Shown: in pieces, positions 1 through 8,864 of the stretch
Layout: each line of letters begins with the position of its first letter
Position numbering within the stretch: position 1 is the stretch's first letter
Source of the DNA: JAAFIP01 sp031367325
GTDB taxonomy: Bacteria > Pseudomonadota > Gammaproteobacteria > Burkholderiales > Burkholderiaceae_C
DNA length: 64,000 bases
Direction: 5' to 3'
Assembly: GCA_031367325.1 (NCBI GenBank)
Contig: JANLPQ010000033.1
Location: 27,390-91,389 of the forward strand
The notes under the pieces: model-generated
Told to the model about the DNA's origin: nothing
The model's database searches: none
What the model saw: the letters and a program-made list of their open reading frames with translations, nothing else
Translations under genes and position numbers: made by a program

Positions 1-1082
1 TGAAAGCCAATGTCACCTCCCTAGACGTTGCGCGCTTAGCGCAGGTGTCGCAGTCGGCGGTTAGTCGTACTTACACACCTGGTGCCAGCGTGTCCGTCGA
101 CACGCGTGCACGCGTGCAAGATGCCGCCAAGAAACTAGGCTACCGTCCTAACGCGATCGCCCGCAGTTTGTCTACCCGCCGCAGCCGCATGATTGGCGTG
201 GTGATGAGTCAGCTAGACAATCAGTTTTACCCATTGATTTTAGAAAAACTGTCTCAGCGTTTGCAGCGCGACGGCTACCACGTGCTGCTGTTTATCAGCG
301 ACACACGCGAGGCCGATGTCGTGCTGTCAGAGATTTTGCAATACCAAGTTGACGGCATCGTCATGGCATCCACCGTGCTGTCGTCGGCACTGGCACGCGA
401 CTGCGCTGATGCAGGCATACCTGTGGTATTGTTTAACCGCATGACGCGACAAGCAGCTAACGATTTGCACCCTGCCAGTTCGGTCACCTCAGACAACGAA
501 GTAGGTGCTCGTCGCGTAGCGCAGCATTTGGTGGCGGCGGGCCACCAGCGCATTGCCTACATTGCGGGCCTAGAAGAATCCAGTACCAATGTAGACCGCG
601 AGCGCGGTTTTAGAGAAGAGCTGCACAAGCTAGGCTCACGCATCCATGCACGCGCCGTGGGTAACTACAGTTTTGAAGGGGCGCAACAGGCAGCGCGTCA
701 ACTATTTAGCCAAGCTCAAGATCGACCCGATGCTGTGTTTGTGGGCAGTGACCACATGGCCATCGCTGTGATGGACGTACTGCGTGCCGAGCTAGCTTTG
801 CGGGTACCCCAAGACGTCAGTGTGGTGGGTTTCGATAATGTACCGCAAGCTGCATGGGGTGCTTACCAGTTAACTACTGTAGAGCAGCCCGCACAAGCCA
901 TGATCGAAGCGACCGCCAGTTTGTTGCATGAACAACTGCAAGGCGCGGTGAAGGCGCGCAATATTACCGTGCCGTGCCAGCTGATCGTGCGGCAATCTAG
1001 CCTCGCCGTAGCTGACACAACGCACGTTAATGCGGTGCAAGCTACCATATCTGCGGGCCAAGTAGCACGCAACGCAGCCTGA
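1..1082 (+). CDS. LacI-family transcriptional regulator (first base outside window)
   Basis: This is a DNA-binding repressor or activator of the LacI/GalR family, about 360 residues. Bases 1-2 (tg) followed by AAA GCC AAT are best read as the end of an ATG whose A lies just outside the window. The protein then begins MKANVTSLDVARLAQVSQSA, the typical LacI helix-turn-helix. The usual hinge helix follows (KKLGYRPNAIARSLSTRRS, about residues 40-58), then a periplasmic-binding-protein-like effector domain (GVVMSQLDNQFYP, VGSDHMAIAVMDVL, VPQDVSVVGFDN). An internal GTG at 45 would remove half of the helix-turn-helix and is not the real start. It lies 10 bp upstream of the transport and catabolic genes on the same strand, so it probably controls them in response to the imported substrate. 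The effector is unknown. Confidence 0.93.
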   Translation, partial: KANVTSLDVARLAQVSQSAVSRTYTPGASVSVDTRARVQDAAKKLGYRPNAIARSLSTRRSRMIGVVMSQLDNQFYPLILEKLSQRLQRDGYHVLLFISDTREADVVLSEILQYQVDGIVMASTVLSSALARDCADAGIPVVLFNRMTRQAANDLHPASSVTSDNEVGARRVAQHLVAAGHQRIAYIAGLEESSTNVDRERGFREELHKLGSRIHARAVGNYSFEGAQQAARQLFSQAQDRPDAVFVGSDHMAIAVMDVLRAELALRVPQDVSVVGFDNVPQAAWGAYQLTTVEQPAQAMIEATASLLHEQLQGAVKARNITVPCQLIVRQSSLAVADTTHVNAVQATISAGQVARNAA

Positions 1083-1092
1083 ACTGAGCAGG

Positions 1093-2139
1093 ATGATGTC
1101 TACCATCGTTGATCCCCATCCCATGGCCGCACTAGAGCAGGCGAACGCCATGCGCGGTTTCGACGCTGAGTTCAAAAACCTTGACCACTATATTCGCGTC
1201 ATCACTGACCGTATTTGGGAAGGCGGCCGTATTGAGGATATTCGCCGCTACTACAGCGACCCTTGCGTTGTAGAAACGCCTTCGTCGGTCAGCACCAGCG
1301 TGCAAGCGGTGATTGATGGCACGCGCGCAACGTTGGCCATGTTTCCAGACCGCAGGCTGCTGGCGGAGGATGTTATTCAGTCGGGTGATGCTGAAGGTGG
1401 TTTTTTAAGTAGCCACCGCATCATCTCGCCGATGACGCATTTAGGCGACGGCATGTTTGGCAAAGCCACAGGACGCAAGCTGCAGGTGCGTACCATTGCC
1501 GACTGTGTGTGCAAAGACAACCGCATCACGCACGAGTGGCTGGTGCGCGACCAAGCTGCCATTGCATTGCAAATTGGCACGACACCGCAAGCTTTAGCGC
1601 AGCAGTGGCTCAACACCCGGAGCGCTTTTAACAAGCCAGTGGCACAACCCGCACCTAGCTATTATCAAAGCCACATCAGCAGCGATTCTCTCGCACACGG
1701 TTATGCGCAAGCGATAGAGGCTTACAGCCGTGGCCAGGCACCCACAGCATCAGCGTATGACGATGCTGTACACCATATAGGCCATGGCGGCATCACGCGT
1801 TATGGCCATGCAGAGGTAGGCGCATATTGGACTGGTTTGTTCAGTGCACTTAATCCGCACAACTTTGCAGTAGAACACTTGGCGCACCAGCGCGGTAGCG
1901 GGCGCGCAGACCGCGTGGCACTGCGCTGGCGAGCACATTGCAGCGCAGTTTCTGATGCATTTTCGGCCTCTAGGGCAATAAATACCTGCTCAAGCAGCTA
2001 TGAATTTAAGAGTAACAACGAAATTGAACTGATCGGCATCAACCATGTTGAATTTCACCAAGGCCGCGTTGTGCGCGAGTATGTACTGATTGATGAAGTC
2101 GCTCTTTGGATGCAAATTCTTACCCCACAGACTGCGTAA
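1093..2139 (+). CDS. tandem SnoaL-like (NTF2-fold) protein
   Basis: This 348-residue protein appears to contain two NTF2/SnoaL-like domains in tandem. The first spans about residues 30-165 (YIRVITDRIWEGGRIEDIRR, YYSDPCVVETPSS), and the second about 190-345, with a similar pattern (AYSRGQAPTASAYDDAVHHI, GHAEVGAYWTGLFSALNPHN). SnoaL-like folds serve as cyclases, isomerases, aldol-type enzymes or ligand-binding modules, so the reaction cannot be named. It sits between the LacI regulator and the transporter ATPase in what looks like one transcript and is therefore probably part of the same catabolic route. A family A repeat copy (about 1966-2015) encodes residues near 292-308 of the second domain without breaking the frame. 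It overlaps the extended upstream frame of the next gene but not that gene's likely start. Confidence 0.8.
   Translation: MMSTIVDPHPMAALEQANAMRGFDAEFKNLDHYIRVITDRIWEGGRIEDIRRYYSDPCVVETPSSVSTSVQAVIDGTRATLAMFPDRRLLAEDVIQSGDAEGGFLSSHRIISPMTHLGDGMFGKATGRKLQVRTIADCVCKDNRITHEWLVRDQAAIALQIGTTPQALAQQWLNTRSAFNKPVAQPAPSYYQSHISSDSLAHGYAQAIEAYSRGQAPTASAYDDAVHHIGHGGITRYGHAEVGAYWTGLFSALNPHNFAVEHLAHQRGSGRADRVALRWRAHCSAVSDAFSASRAINTCSSSYEFKSNNEIELIGINHVEFHQGRVVREYVLIDEVALWMQILTPQTA
1966..2015 (-). repeat. family A repeat inside the SnoaL-like gene
   Basis: The core CCTGCTCAAGCAGCTATGAA and the flanking GCCTCTAGGGCAATAAAT match, in reverse orientation, the dispersed family A repeat found elsewhere in the window. 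It is read in frame as part of the SnoaL-like protein (about residues 292-308, containing NTCSSSYEFKS). Confidence 0.7.
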
Positions 2140-2144
2140 AAATC

Positions 2145-3221
2145 ATGGCTCGCGTACAACTCAAAAATATTTCCAAATCCTGGGGCGAAGGTGCCAAGCT
2201 GGCCGTGGGCGTTAAGCAAATGTCGTTGGATATTGCGGACGGCGAGTTTTTGGTATTGCTCGGCCCCTCGGGTTGCGGCAAAACTACCACTATGCGCATG
2301 GTGGCGGGACTGGAAGAAGTTACTACCGGTGAAGTATGGATTGGTGATCGCCAAGTTAACGATTTGGAACCCAAAGATCGCGATGTGGCGATGGTGTTCC
2401 AAAGCTACGGCCTCTACCCCAACATGACGGTGTACGAGAACATCAGCTTTCCACTGCGCATACGCGGCATGCCTGCCAAAGACATTGACCCCGCCGTGAT
2501 GAAAGCAGCGCGGCAAGTGGAGCTAACAGACTTTTTGCAACGCAAACCCAAAGAGCTGTCTGGCGGGCAACGCCAGCGCGTGGCATTAGCGCGCTCTATC
2601 GTACGCCAGCCCGCCGTGTTTTTAATGGACGAGCCGCTGAGCAATCTTGACGCTAAGCTGCGCGTGTCCATGCGCAGCCATTTAAAGCACTTGCACCACG
2701 AGCTGGGTATCACCACTATTTACGTCACGCATGATCAGATTGAAGCCATGACACTGGCCGACCGCGTGGTGGTGATGAGTAAGGCCGAGATCCAGCAAAT
2801 TGGCACGCCTGAGGATATTTACAACAACCCCGCTAATTTATTTGTGGCGGGATTTATTGGCAACCCGGCGATGAACTTGATTGAAGGCCGCTTGCACACT
2901 GGCATGTTTGAAGCCGAAGGTGTACGCATGCCAGGCTTTGGCACACTAACGCAAGACACGGTCGTACTGGGTGTGCGGGCCGAAGATTTGCGTGTGGTCA
3001 GCGCTGATGCCGCGCATGTCCACGGCGACGTATTTTCATTTGAGCTGACCGGTGACGCCACGCTGGCCACGCTCAAACCTGGCGGGCAATTTGTGACAGC
3101 AAAAGCTGGTAAAGATTACCGCGCCCAGATTGGCGAACGGCTAGGCCTTGCGGCTGATGCAACGCGCTGCTTCTTGTTCGATGGTCAAACGCAGAACCGG
3201 TTGCGCTTGGCTCCACTGTAA
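2145..3221 (+). CDS. sugar ABC transporter ATPase (UgpC/MalK type)
   Basis: This is the nucleotide-binding subunit of a carbohydrate ABC importer, 358 residues. It shows Walker A GPSGCGKTT (residues 40-48), Q-loop VFQSYGLYPNMTVYENI, signature LSGGQRQRVALAR, Walker B VFLMDEPLSNLDAKLR and switch histidine in YVTHDQ. After about residue 235 there is a C-terminal TOBE-like domain typical of MalK/UgpC ATPases of the CUT1 class. The start at 2145 (MARVQLKNISKSW) fits the family; an upstream in-frame ATG lies inside the preceding gene. Its partners are the binding protein and the two permeases that follow. The sugar cannot be read from this subunit. Confidence 0.93.
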   Translation: MARVQLKNISKSWGEGAKLAVGVKQMSLDIADGEFLVLLGPSGCGKTTTMRMVAGLEEVTTGEVWIGDRQVNDLEPKDRDVAMVFQSYGLYPNMTVYENISFPLRIRGMPAKDIDPAVMKAARQVELTDFLQRKPKELSGGQRQRVALARSIVRQPAVFLMDEPLSNLDAKLRVSMRSHLKHLHHELGITTIYVTHDQIEAMTLADRVVVMSKAEIQQIGTPEDIYNNPANLFVAGFIGNPAMNLIEGRLHTGMFEAEGVRMPGFGTLTQDTVVLGVRAEDLRVVSADAAHVHGDVFSFELTGDATLATLKPGGQFVTAKAGKDYRAQIGERLGLAADATRCFLFDGQTQNRLRLAPL

Positions 3222-3249
3222 ATTAACCGGCAACCTCTGGAGAACAGAC

Positions 3250-4521
3250 ATGACATTCTTAACCCTTCGCCGTAATCTGTTGGCCACGGCTGCCAGCATG
3301 GCTGCCATGGCTTTGGTGCCTGGCATGGTACAGGCACGCTGCGACAAATTGAGCAACGTTAAAGCAGGTGAAATCAATATTATTGGCAACAGTTTTCCTG
3401 CCCTGCAGCACATGGCCAAAGAGATGGAGTCGTGCACCCAAGGCGGCTTGAAGGTGCAATTCAAAATGACGCCCAATGCGCGCACTGAAATTGAGCAAGC
3501 GTTTGGTGCATCAGGCCCGGTGGCGTTTGATGCGGCAGTGGTGTCCAGTGGCATCTACAGCTCACTTAACGCCAAAGGCCAGATTCAACCCATGACCGAC
3601 TTGGTAGCCAAATACAAAACCAAGTACAAAATCGAAGATAGCATGCTAGTGAAGGTCAACGGTGAAGTGATGGCGATCGCATTTATGCAAAATGCGCAAA
3701 ACCTTTACTACCGCAAAGATTTGTTTGCCAAGCACGGCATCAAAGTGCCCACGACGTACTCTGAAATGCTCGAAGCTGCTAAAGTTTTAAAAGAAAAAGA
3801 GCCTTCTATCCAAAACCCCATTGCGCAAACTTTTGCCAAAGGTTTTGACAGTGGTGCAGAGTTTGTGAATTTTTTTGTGGGCAGTGGTGGTAAATTTTTC
3901 AAAGCAGGCTCGGCGCAACCAGACTTCAATAGCGACGCGGGTGTGAAGGCCTTTGAAACTATGAAGGCCATGACCAAGTACATGACGCCTAACTTTTTAG
4001 CCTCTAACAGCGACGACGTGATGAACCAGTTTCAGCAAGGCACAGCGGCTATGGGCGTGCTGTGGGCTACACGTGCGCAGCGCATGGACGATGAAAAAGC
4101 CTCTAAGGTTGTGGGAAAAATTGAGTTTGCCGCAGCACCCGCGATCATGGCAGGCGGCAAAAGCGCCACGCATTTGTGGTGGGACGGTGTAGTGATGCCC
4201 AAAAATATGAAGGGTGATCGTGAAACTGCCTTTCAAGTGCTGATGGAATCGCTAGACGAAGAAACCATGAAGAAGGGCAATGATTTAACCATTTGGATTC
4301 GCTCTGCCTACGCACCTACACGTTTTGGCAGCGGTGTAGCTGCATCGGCTAAAGCGGGTGCGCCACTGTGGCCAACCGAGCCGTATTTTGGTTTAGCTAA
4401 TGCAGAGATCAACAAAGTCATTCCTGATGTGTTGACGGGCGCCGTGTCGCCACGCGCAGGTTTAGCCATTGCTGCTGCGGGCTACGAGAAGTTGGCCAAA
4501 GAACAAGGCTTTATCAAGTAA
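3250..4521 (+). CDS. ABC transporter sugar-binding protein (family 1)
   Basis: This is the periplasmic substrate-binding component of the importer, 423 residues. An N-terminal signal peptide is visible (LRRNLLATAASMAAMALVPG, with probable cleavage near VQA-RC). It is followed by a family 1 solute-binding fold, with segments such as DLFAKHGIKVPTTYSEMLEA and KLAKEQGFIK near the end. Two cysteines early in the mature protein (RCDK and MESC) could form a disulfide. ATG 3250 is preceded by GGAG at a suitable distance, whereas a longer in-frame extension overlaps the ATPase gene. It delivers substrate to the permeases encoded at 4589-6452. The ligand is unknown; its place among cupin, aldolase and gluconokinase genes suggests a sugar or sugar acid. 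Confidence 0.92.
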   Translation: MTFLTLRRNLLATAASMAAMALVPGMVQARCDKLSNVKAGEINIIGNSFPALQHMAKEMESCTQGGLKVQFKMTPNARTEIEQAFGASGPVAFDAAVVSSGIYSSLNAKGQIQPMTDLVAKYKTKYKIEDSMLVKVNGEVMAIAFMQNAQNLYYRKDLFAKHGIKVPTTYSEMLEAAKVLKEKEPSIQNPIAQTFAKGFDSGAEFVNFFVGSGGKFFKAGSAQPDFNSDAGVKAFETMKAMTKYMTPNFLASNSDDVMNQFQQGTAAMGVLWATRAQRMDDEKASKVVGKIEFAAAPAIMAGGKSATHLWWDGVVMPKNMKGDRETAFQVLMESLDEETMKKGNDLTIWIRSAYAPTRFGSGVAASAKAGAPLWPTEPYFGLANAEINKVIPDVLTGAVSPRAGLAIAAAGYEKLAKEQGFIK

Positions 4522-4588
4522 GTTGTATGTTGTGTAGGCATGGCTGCTGATTACCCTGTGTAGTTTGCAACCATGCAGATTGGTAATA

Positions 4589-5620
4589 GTGAAACTCAAT
4601 ACCTTCATCCGCTTTGTAGGCCCTTCTGTGGCCCTGATGGTGTTGCTGATGGCGCTGCCGCTGGTGGTGACCTTCTATTTGTCTGTGCGCAACTGCGCAC
4701 TAGATATGGAAGTGGTGACAGTTAAAGAAACCACGCCTTTTGGGACACAAGAAGTGGTCACCCAACGCGCTAAGTCAGACGCCAGTGGCAATGCGGTTAA
4801 AACCTGTGGGTTTGTGGGTTTAGATTATTTTAAAAAGGTGCTGGGTGTTGATGGCAACGACAGTACACCCGTTGCAATAGATACTCCGCCCGATGCACCG
4901 GGGCAGGCAGAAGATGCGGCGCGACTCAAAAATGCGCAGTCCACTGAATTTATCGGCGCTTTGAAATTCACTTTGCTATACACCATGGTGACTATGCCGT
5001 TTTCCATTGTGCTGGGTTTTATAGTAGCACTGGCGGTGAACACCACCTCACCGCGATGGAGGGGATTCTTAATCGCGGTGTCCCTTATGCCTACCATCAT
5101 CACGCCGATTGTGGGCGGCTTGGCAATCAAGTGGCTGTTTCGTGATAACGGTCTAGTGCCCTATCTTTTGTCGCATATCGACATTAGCGTGTACTGGATG
5201 GCTGAGGCTTGGTCGGCACGCACGCTGGTTATTTTGTACGGCATTTGGCACAGCGCGCCATTCGCATTTATCGTGCTGTACGCGGGCTTGCAGTCGGTGC
5301 CGCAAGACAGTTTAGAAGCCGCTACGATTGATGGTGCTAACCATTGGCAAAAACTGCGCTATGTGACCTTGCCGCACTTGGCTCCATTGTTTGTGTTTAT
5401 CGCGTTGATTAATTTGATGGATGCTTACCGTGTTTTTGAGCCTGTAGTGGTGCTAACCCAAGGTGCATTTACCACCACGGTGCAGTACCTTACCTATGCC
5501 ATCCTTACGCAAGAAAATAATCCGTACAAAGCCAGCGCAGCAGCCGTGCTCACCACATTAGGTATTGCAGTGTTGATATTGCCACTGCTTGTCAAAACGT
5601 GGCGCGAGAGAAAAGGTTGA
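4589..5620 (+). CDS. sugar ABC transporter permease (MalF-like)
   Basis: This is an inner-membrane permease of a CUT1 sugar importer, 343 residues from a proposed GTG start at 4589 (MKLNTFIRFVGPSVALMVLL). Upstream TTG codons at 4565 and 4580 are alternatives and no strong ribosome-binding site decides between them. TM1 is followed by a roughly 90-residue periplasmic insertion between TM1 and TM2, as in MalF, and then the usual transmembrane core. The cytoplasmic EAA loop, which contacts the ATPase, reads EAATIDGANHWQKLRYVTLP. Its stop lies one base before the start of the second permease, so the two are probably translationally coupled. Confidence 0.9.
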   Translation: MKLNTFIRFVGPSVALMVLLMALPLVVTFYLSVRNCALDMEVVTVKETTPFGTQEVVTQRAKSDASGNAVKTCGFVGLDYFKKVLGVDGNDSTPVAIDTPPDAPGQAEDAARLKNAQSTEFIGALKFTLLYTMVTMPFSIVLGFIVALAVNTTSPRWRGFLIAVSLMPTIITPIVGGLAIKWLFRDNGLVPYLLSHIDISVYWMAEAWSARTLVILYGIWHSAPFAFIVLYAGLQSVPQDSLEAATIDGANHWQKLRYVTLPHLAPLFVFIALINLMDAYRVFEPVVVLTQGAFTTTVQYLTYAILTQENNPYKASAAAVLTTLGIAVLILPLLVKTWRERKG

Positions 5621-5621
5621 T

Positions 5622-6452
5622 ATGAAGAAAATGTCTTGGCCTTTGCGGGCTTTGTTGTATGCAGGTGTGGCGCTATGGGTGGTATTTTCTATTTTGCCCA
5701 TTGCGTGGACAGCCATTATCTCGCTGCGCCAGTATGTGGATGCGTTCTCGGTACCCGTCAAGTGGCTGGCACCTGTTACTTTTGAGAATTACACCGGCTT
5801 GTGGATTGACAAGTTGTTTTACCGTAATTTTCTTAACACGGTGATTGTCACGGTCGGCACGGTAAGTATTTCACTCACGGTGGGTTGCTTGGCAGGCTAC
5901 GCACTCAGTCGTTACCGCGGCTCGCTGGGTTTTTGGTTGTTAATCATTGCTTTGGTGTTTCGTTCATTGCCGCACAGTACATTATTGCCTTCGTTTTATG
6001 TGGTGTTCGATGCGCTGGGCATTCGCAATGAATATTTCACCTTGATATTGGTATTGGTGGCGATTAACCAGCCGTTCACCATCTGGATGCTGCGCAGCTT
6101 TTTTGTCAACATTCCGCAAGAGTTGGATGAGGCTGCCATGGTCGATGGTTGTTCGCGTTTTCAGGCATTTCGCCGCGTCATCATCCCGGTGATGTGGCCT
6201 GGAGTAGTGACCACAGGTTTGTTTAGTTTCTTGCTAGCCTACAACGACTTTTTGCTCAGCTCTAGCTTGGTCAACGCTGAGAAAATGACCATGCCTGCTG
6301 CGATTGCCAATGCCATCTTCGCTGAAAGCGAGGCCTTGCTGATGCAAGGTGTAGCGGGAGCGGTCAGCATTACTATTCCATTGATTATTTTGGTGGTGGT
6401 ATTTCAAAAGCAAATTGTCTCGGGCCTTACCCAAGGCGCTGTGAAAGGTTAA
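5622..6452 (+). CDS. sugar ABC transporter permease (MalG-like)
   Basis: This is the second inner-membrane permease, 276 residues, with six predicted membrane spans starting at LLYAGVALWVVFSILPIAWT. The EAA loop is ELDEAAMVDGCSRFQAFRRV, typical of MalG/UgpE-type CUT1 permeases. The start at 5622 (MKKMSWPLRALL) is one base after the stop of the first permease. Its own stop codon shares one base with the ATG of the following cupin gene, which supports a single operon. Confidence 0.92.
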   Translation: MKKMSWPLRALLYAGVALWVVFSILPIAWTAIISLRQYVDAFSVPVKWLAPVTFENYTGLWIDKLFYRNFLNTVIVTVGTVSISLTVGCLAGYALSRYRGSLGFWLLIIALVFRSLPHSTLLPSFYVVFDALGIRNEYFTLILVLVAINQPFTIWMLRSFFVNIPQELDEAAMVDGCSRFQAFRRVIIPVMWPGVVTTGLFSFLLAYNDFLLSSSLVNAEKMTMPAAIANAIFAESEALLMQGVAGAVSITIPLIILVVVFQKQIVSGLTQGAVKG

Positions 6453-7609
6453 TGATGGCTTCATATACGGCAGACGAGCTTAAAGCGCGCCACATTGCTT
6501 TTGACAGCCTAGAGTACAGCACCGATGCGTTTATTGACTACCGCATACCCGGCTGCGGCCCGAAGAAAAACTATGCGCTGATAGGCCCGGGTGTGTCGCA
6601 AAACCCAAACCAACCCGTCAGCTTGCGCGAGAAGCACGGCTTTCAAGTTGGCGGTGTCAGCATGCCAGCGGGGGTGGTTAACCCACCACATATGCACTTT
6701 ACTGCTGAGGTGTTTATTGCCACGCAAGGCAAGTGGCAATTGCACTGGGGATTTAACCCCGAGCCCGGCAAAGCAGAGTTTGGCGAAGGTGATATTTGCA
6801 GCATACCTACTTGGATTTACAGAGGCTTTGTAAATATTGATGACCACGATGGCTTTATGTTTACAGCGCTAGGCGGTGACGATACGGGCGGCATTTTATG
6901 GGGGCCGCAAACCTTGGCCGCTGCGCAGGCGCAGGGCGTGCACTTGACCGACGACTACGAGATTATTGACGAGCACCTAGGCGGCAAATGGGATGACACC
7001 AAACAACGCTTGCAGCCCATGACGCCTGCAGAGATGGGTGCGCTGCGCAGTTGGAGTCCGCAACAAATGGGCCAGCGTATTGTGCGATTTGCAGATTTAG
7101 ATTGGTCACCGCATGCGTTGCTAGATTCTGCGCTGCCGGGCTGCGGTGCGCAGATGGCACCGGTTATTGGCCACGGTATGAGCGCTGACCGTAACCATTT
7201 GGCGCCTGTTATGAATGCCCATGGTTTCTCGATTGACTGGCTTAAGATTCCGGTGGGTGGCTGCGTATCGCTGCATACGCTAGACGCCAAACAAGTGCTC
7301 ATTTGCAAGCAAGGACATATAGACATAGTGCTAATTGACCCCTTGAATACTGCTCAAGCAGCTACGAAAATAATAGTAAAAGGTGGTGACAAAGGATGGG
7401 ACAGCTACGCCATGCCCGCCCTAGTGCTGCGCAGCTACCGCAACACAGGCGATAACGAAGCCTTGCTGGTAGTGATGACCCCGGGCGATGGCCGCAAGAC
7501 GGTGCACTGGGTGCCCCAAGTGGTGCAAGCTGCGGCCCAAGCAGGCTACGCTGTAGATGCTAATGGCTACGTGGCTTTAAAGCGGTTTACAGACCGTTCG
7601 CAGCGTTAA
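6452..7609 (+). CDS. double-cupin protein
   Basis: This cytoplasmic protein of 385 residues has two cupin-like halves. The first half has metal-ligand-like histidines in NPPHMHFTAEVFIATQGKW (about residues 75-93). The second half (about residues 210-380) lacks an equally clear HxH and reads GGCVSLHTLDAKQVLICKQG. Such proteins can be dioxygenases, isomerases or sensors, and nothing here decides which. It overlaps the upstream permease by one base (TAATG), so it belongs to the transport operon. A family A repeat (7345-7379) contributes NTAQAATKIIVKG to the second half without breaking the frame. Related double cupins acting on aromatic rings (gentisate and homogentisate dioxygenases) are only distant analogues. 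Confidence 0.82.
   Translation: MMASYTADELKARHIAFDSLEYSTDAFIDYRIPGCGPKKNYALIGPGVSQNPNQPVSLREKHGFQVGGVSMPAGVVNPPHMHFTAEVFIATQGKWQLHWGFNPEPGKAEFGEGDICSIPTWIYRGFVNIDDHDGFMFTALGGDDTGGILWGPQTLAAAQAQGVHLTDDYEIIDEHLGGKWDDTKQRLQPMTPAEMGALRSWSPQQMGQRIVRFADLDWSPHALLDSALPGCGAQMAPVIGHGMSADRNHLAPVMNAHGFSIDWLKIPVGGCVSLHTLDAKQVLICKQGHIDIVLIDPLNTAQAATKIIVKGGDKGWDSYAMPALVLRSYRNTGDNEALLVVMTPGDGRKTVHWVPQVVQAAAQAGYAVDANGYVALKRFTDRSQR
7345..7379 (-). repeat. family A repeat inside the cupin gene
   Basis: GAATACTGCTCAAGCAGCTA is the reverse-orientation core of the dispersed repeat. It is followed by an A/T-rich tail (AATAATAGTAA) similar to the other copies. It is translated in frame as NTAQAATKIIVKG. Confidence 0.7.
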
Positions 7610-7670
7610 CGCGCATATCGCGCAGTAGCTCCGATGCCATAGAAAAAGCACTATTTTAGGAATTCACCTT

Positions 7671-8825
7671 ATGAGCCAGAACCGTATCCTCACCACCCAC
7701 GTTGGCAGCTTGCCGCGCCCGCAGCACGTGGTGGATCAACTGTTTGCGCAAGACAGTGGCCTCAACTACGACGAGGTCGAGTTTGACCGCACCATGGCCA
7801 CTGAAGTATCGGTGGTAGTGGCCAAGCAAATTGCAGCGCGGGTTGATATCGTTAGCGACGGCGAGATGAGCAAGATCAGCTATGCCACCTACATCCGCCA
7901 CCGGTTAACGGGCTTTGAAATCGGCGAGATGCCGCGTGCCACGCCGCGTGATCTAGATGACTTCCCGGATTTTAAAGAGCGCTTGGCCAAATTAGGCGCT
8001 ACGCCTAAATACCACCGCCCGATTTGCCGTGGCCCAATTGCTGTGAAAGACCTTAGTGGTTTGCACAAAGACATTGACAACCTTAAAGCGGGCATGGCGG
8101 CGCACGGTGCCACAAAAGGATTTATGAACAGCGCCAGCCCCGGCGTGATTGCGGTGTTTCAACCCAATGACTACTACGCGGACCACGGCAAATACCTCCA
8201 AGCGCTGGCCAGCGCGATGAGCACGGAGTATGAAGCCATCGTTGCAGCCGGGTTGGATTTGCAAATTGATGCGCCTGACTTGGGTATGGGCAGGCACATC
8301 AAGTTTCGCGATGCCACGGAAGAAGAGTTTTTGCGCAATGCCCATTTGCAGGTGGAAGCCCTGAACTACGCGCTGCGCAACATTCCCGCAGAAAAAATAC
8401 GCATGCATATTTGCTGGGGCAATTACGAAGGGCCTCACCACCACGACATTGGCCTAGACCGTGTGCTGGGCTTGGTATGCAAGGCCAAGCCTGCGACCAT
8501 CTTGTTTGAAGGCGCTAACCCGCGCCACGCACATGAGTGGGAGGTGTGGAGCGATGCACAGAAAAAAGGTCTAGTACCCGAGAATAAAATCCTTTGTCCT
8601 GGTGTGCTCGATTCCACTACTAACTTTATCGAGCATCCGCAATTGATAAAACAACGCATGCTGCAATACGCCCACATCGTGGGCCGCGACCGTGTGATGG
8701 CGGGTACTGACTGTGGTTTTGGCACCTTTGCAGGCTTTGGCTCGGTGCACCCGCCTATTGCGTATGCCAAACTGAACAGCATGGCCGAAGGCGCGGCGCT
8801 GGCCAGTGCACAGCTGTGGGTTTAA
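7671..8825 (+). CDS. MetE-like (cobalamin-independent) methyltransferase family enzyme
   Basis: This 384-residue protein resembles the C-terminal catalytic barrel of cobalamin-independent methionine synthase, a family that also includes epoxyalkane:coenzyme M transferases. The N-terminus TTHVGSLPRPQHVVDQLFAQ is diagnostic. Probable zinc ligands are the His and Cys in RMHICWGNYEG and the Cys in MAGTDCGFGTFAGFGS near the C-terminus. It lacks the N-terminal half of true MetE, so it is unlikely to be a housekeeping methionine synthase. It could act on a thiol, or demethylate or lyse an operon-specific substrate; this is inference. An AGGA sequence precedes the ATG. It lies between the cupin and the aldolase genes. 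Confidence 0.85.
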   Translation: MSQNRILTTHVGSLPRPQHVVDQLFAQDSGLNYDEVEFDRTMATEVSVVVAKQIAARVDIVSDGEMSKISYATYIRHRLTGFEIGEMPRATPRDLDDFPDFKERLAKLGATPKYHRPICRGPIAVKDLSGLHKDIDNLKAGMAAHGATKGFMNSASPGVIAVFQPNDYYADHGKYLQALASAMSTEYEAIVAAGLDLQIDAPDLGMGRHIKFRDATEEEFLRNAHLQVEALNYALRNIPAEKIRMHICWGNYEGPHHHDIGLDRVLGLVCKAKPATILFEGANPRHAHEWEVWSDAQKKGLVPENKILCPGVLDSTTNFIEHPQLIKQRMLQYAHIVGRDRVMAGTDCGFGTFAGFGSVHPPIAYAKLNSMAEGAALASAQLWV

Positions 8826-8864
8826 CGCGGTACGATAAGCGAGCCAGTATAACGAGACAAATCT

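Noticed and set aside
45..47. GTG as the start of the LacI regulator
   Set aside because: It would remove half of the helix-turn-helix; the frame is open to base 1 and fits an ATG whose A is outside the window.
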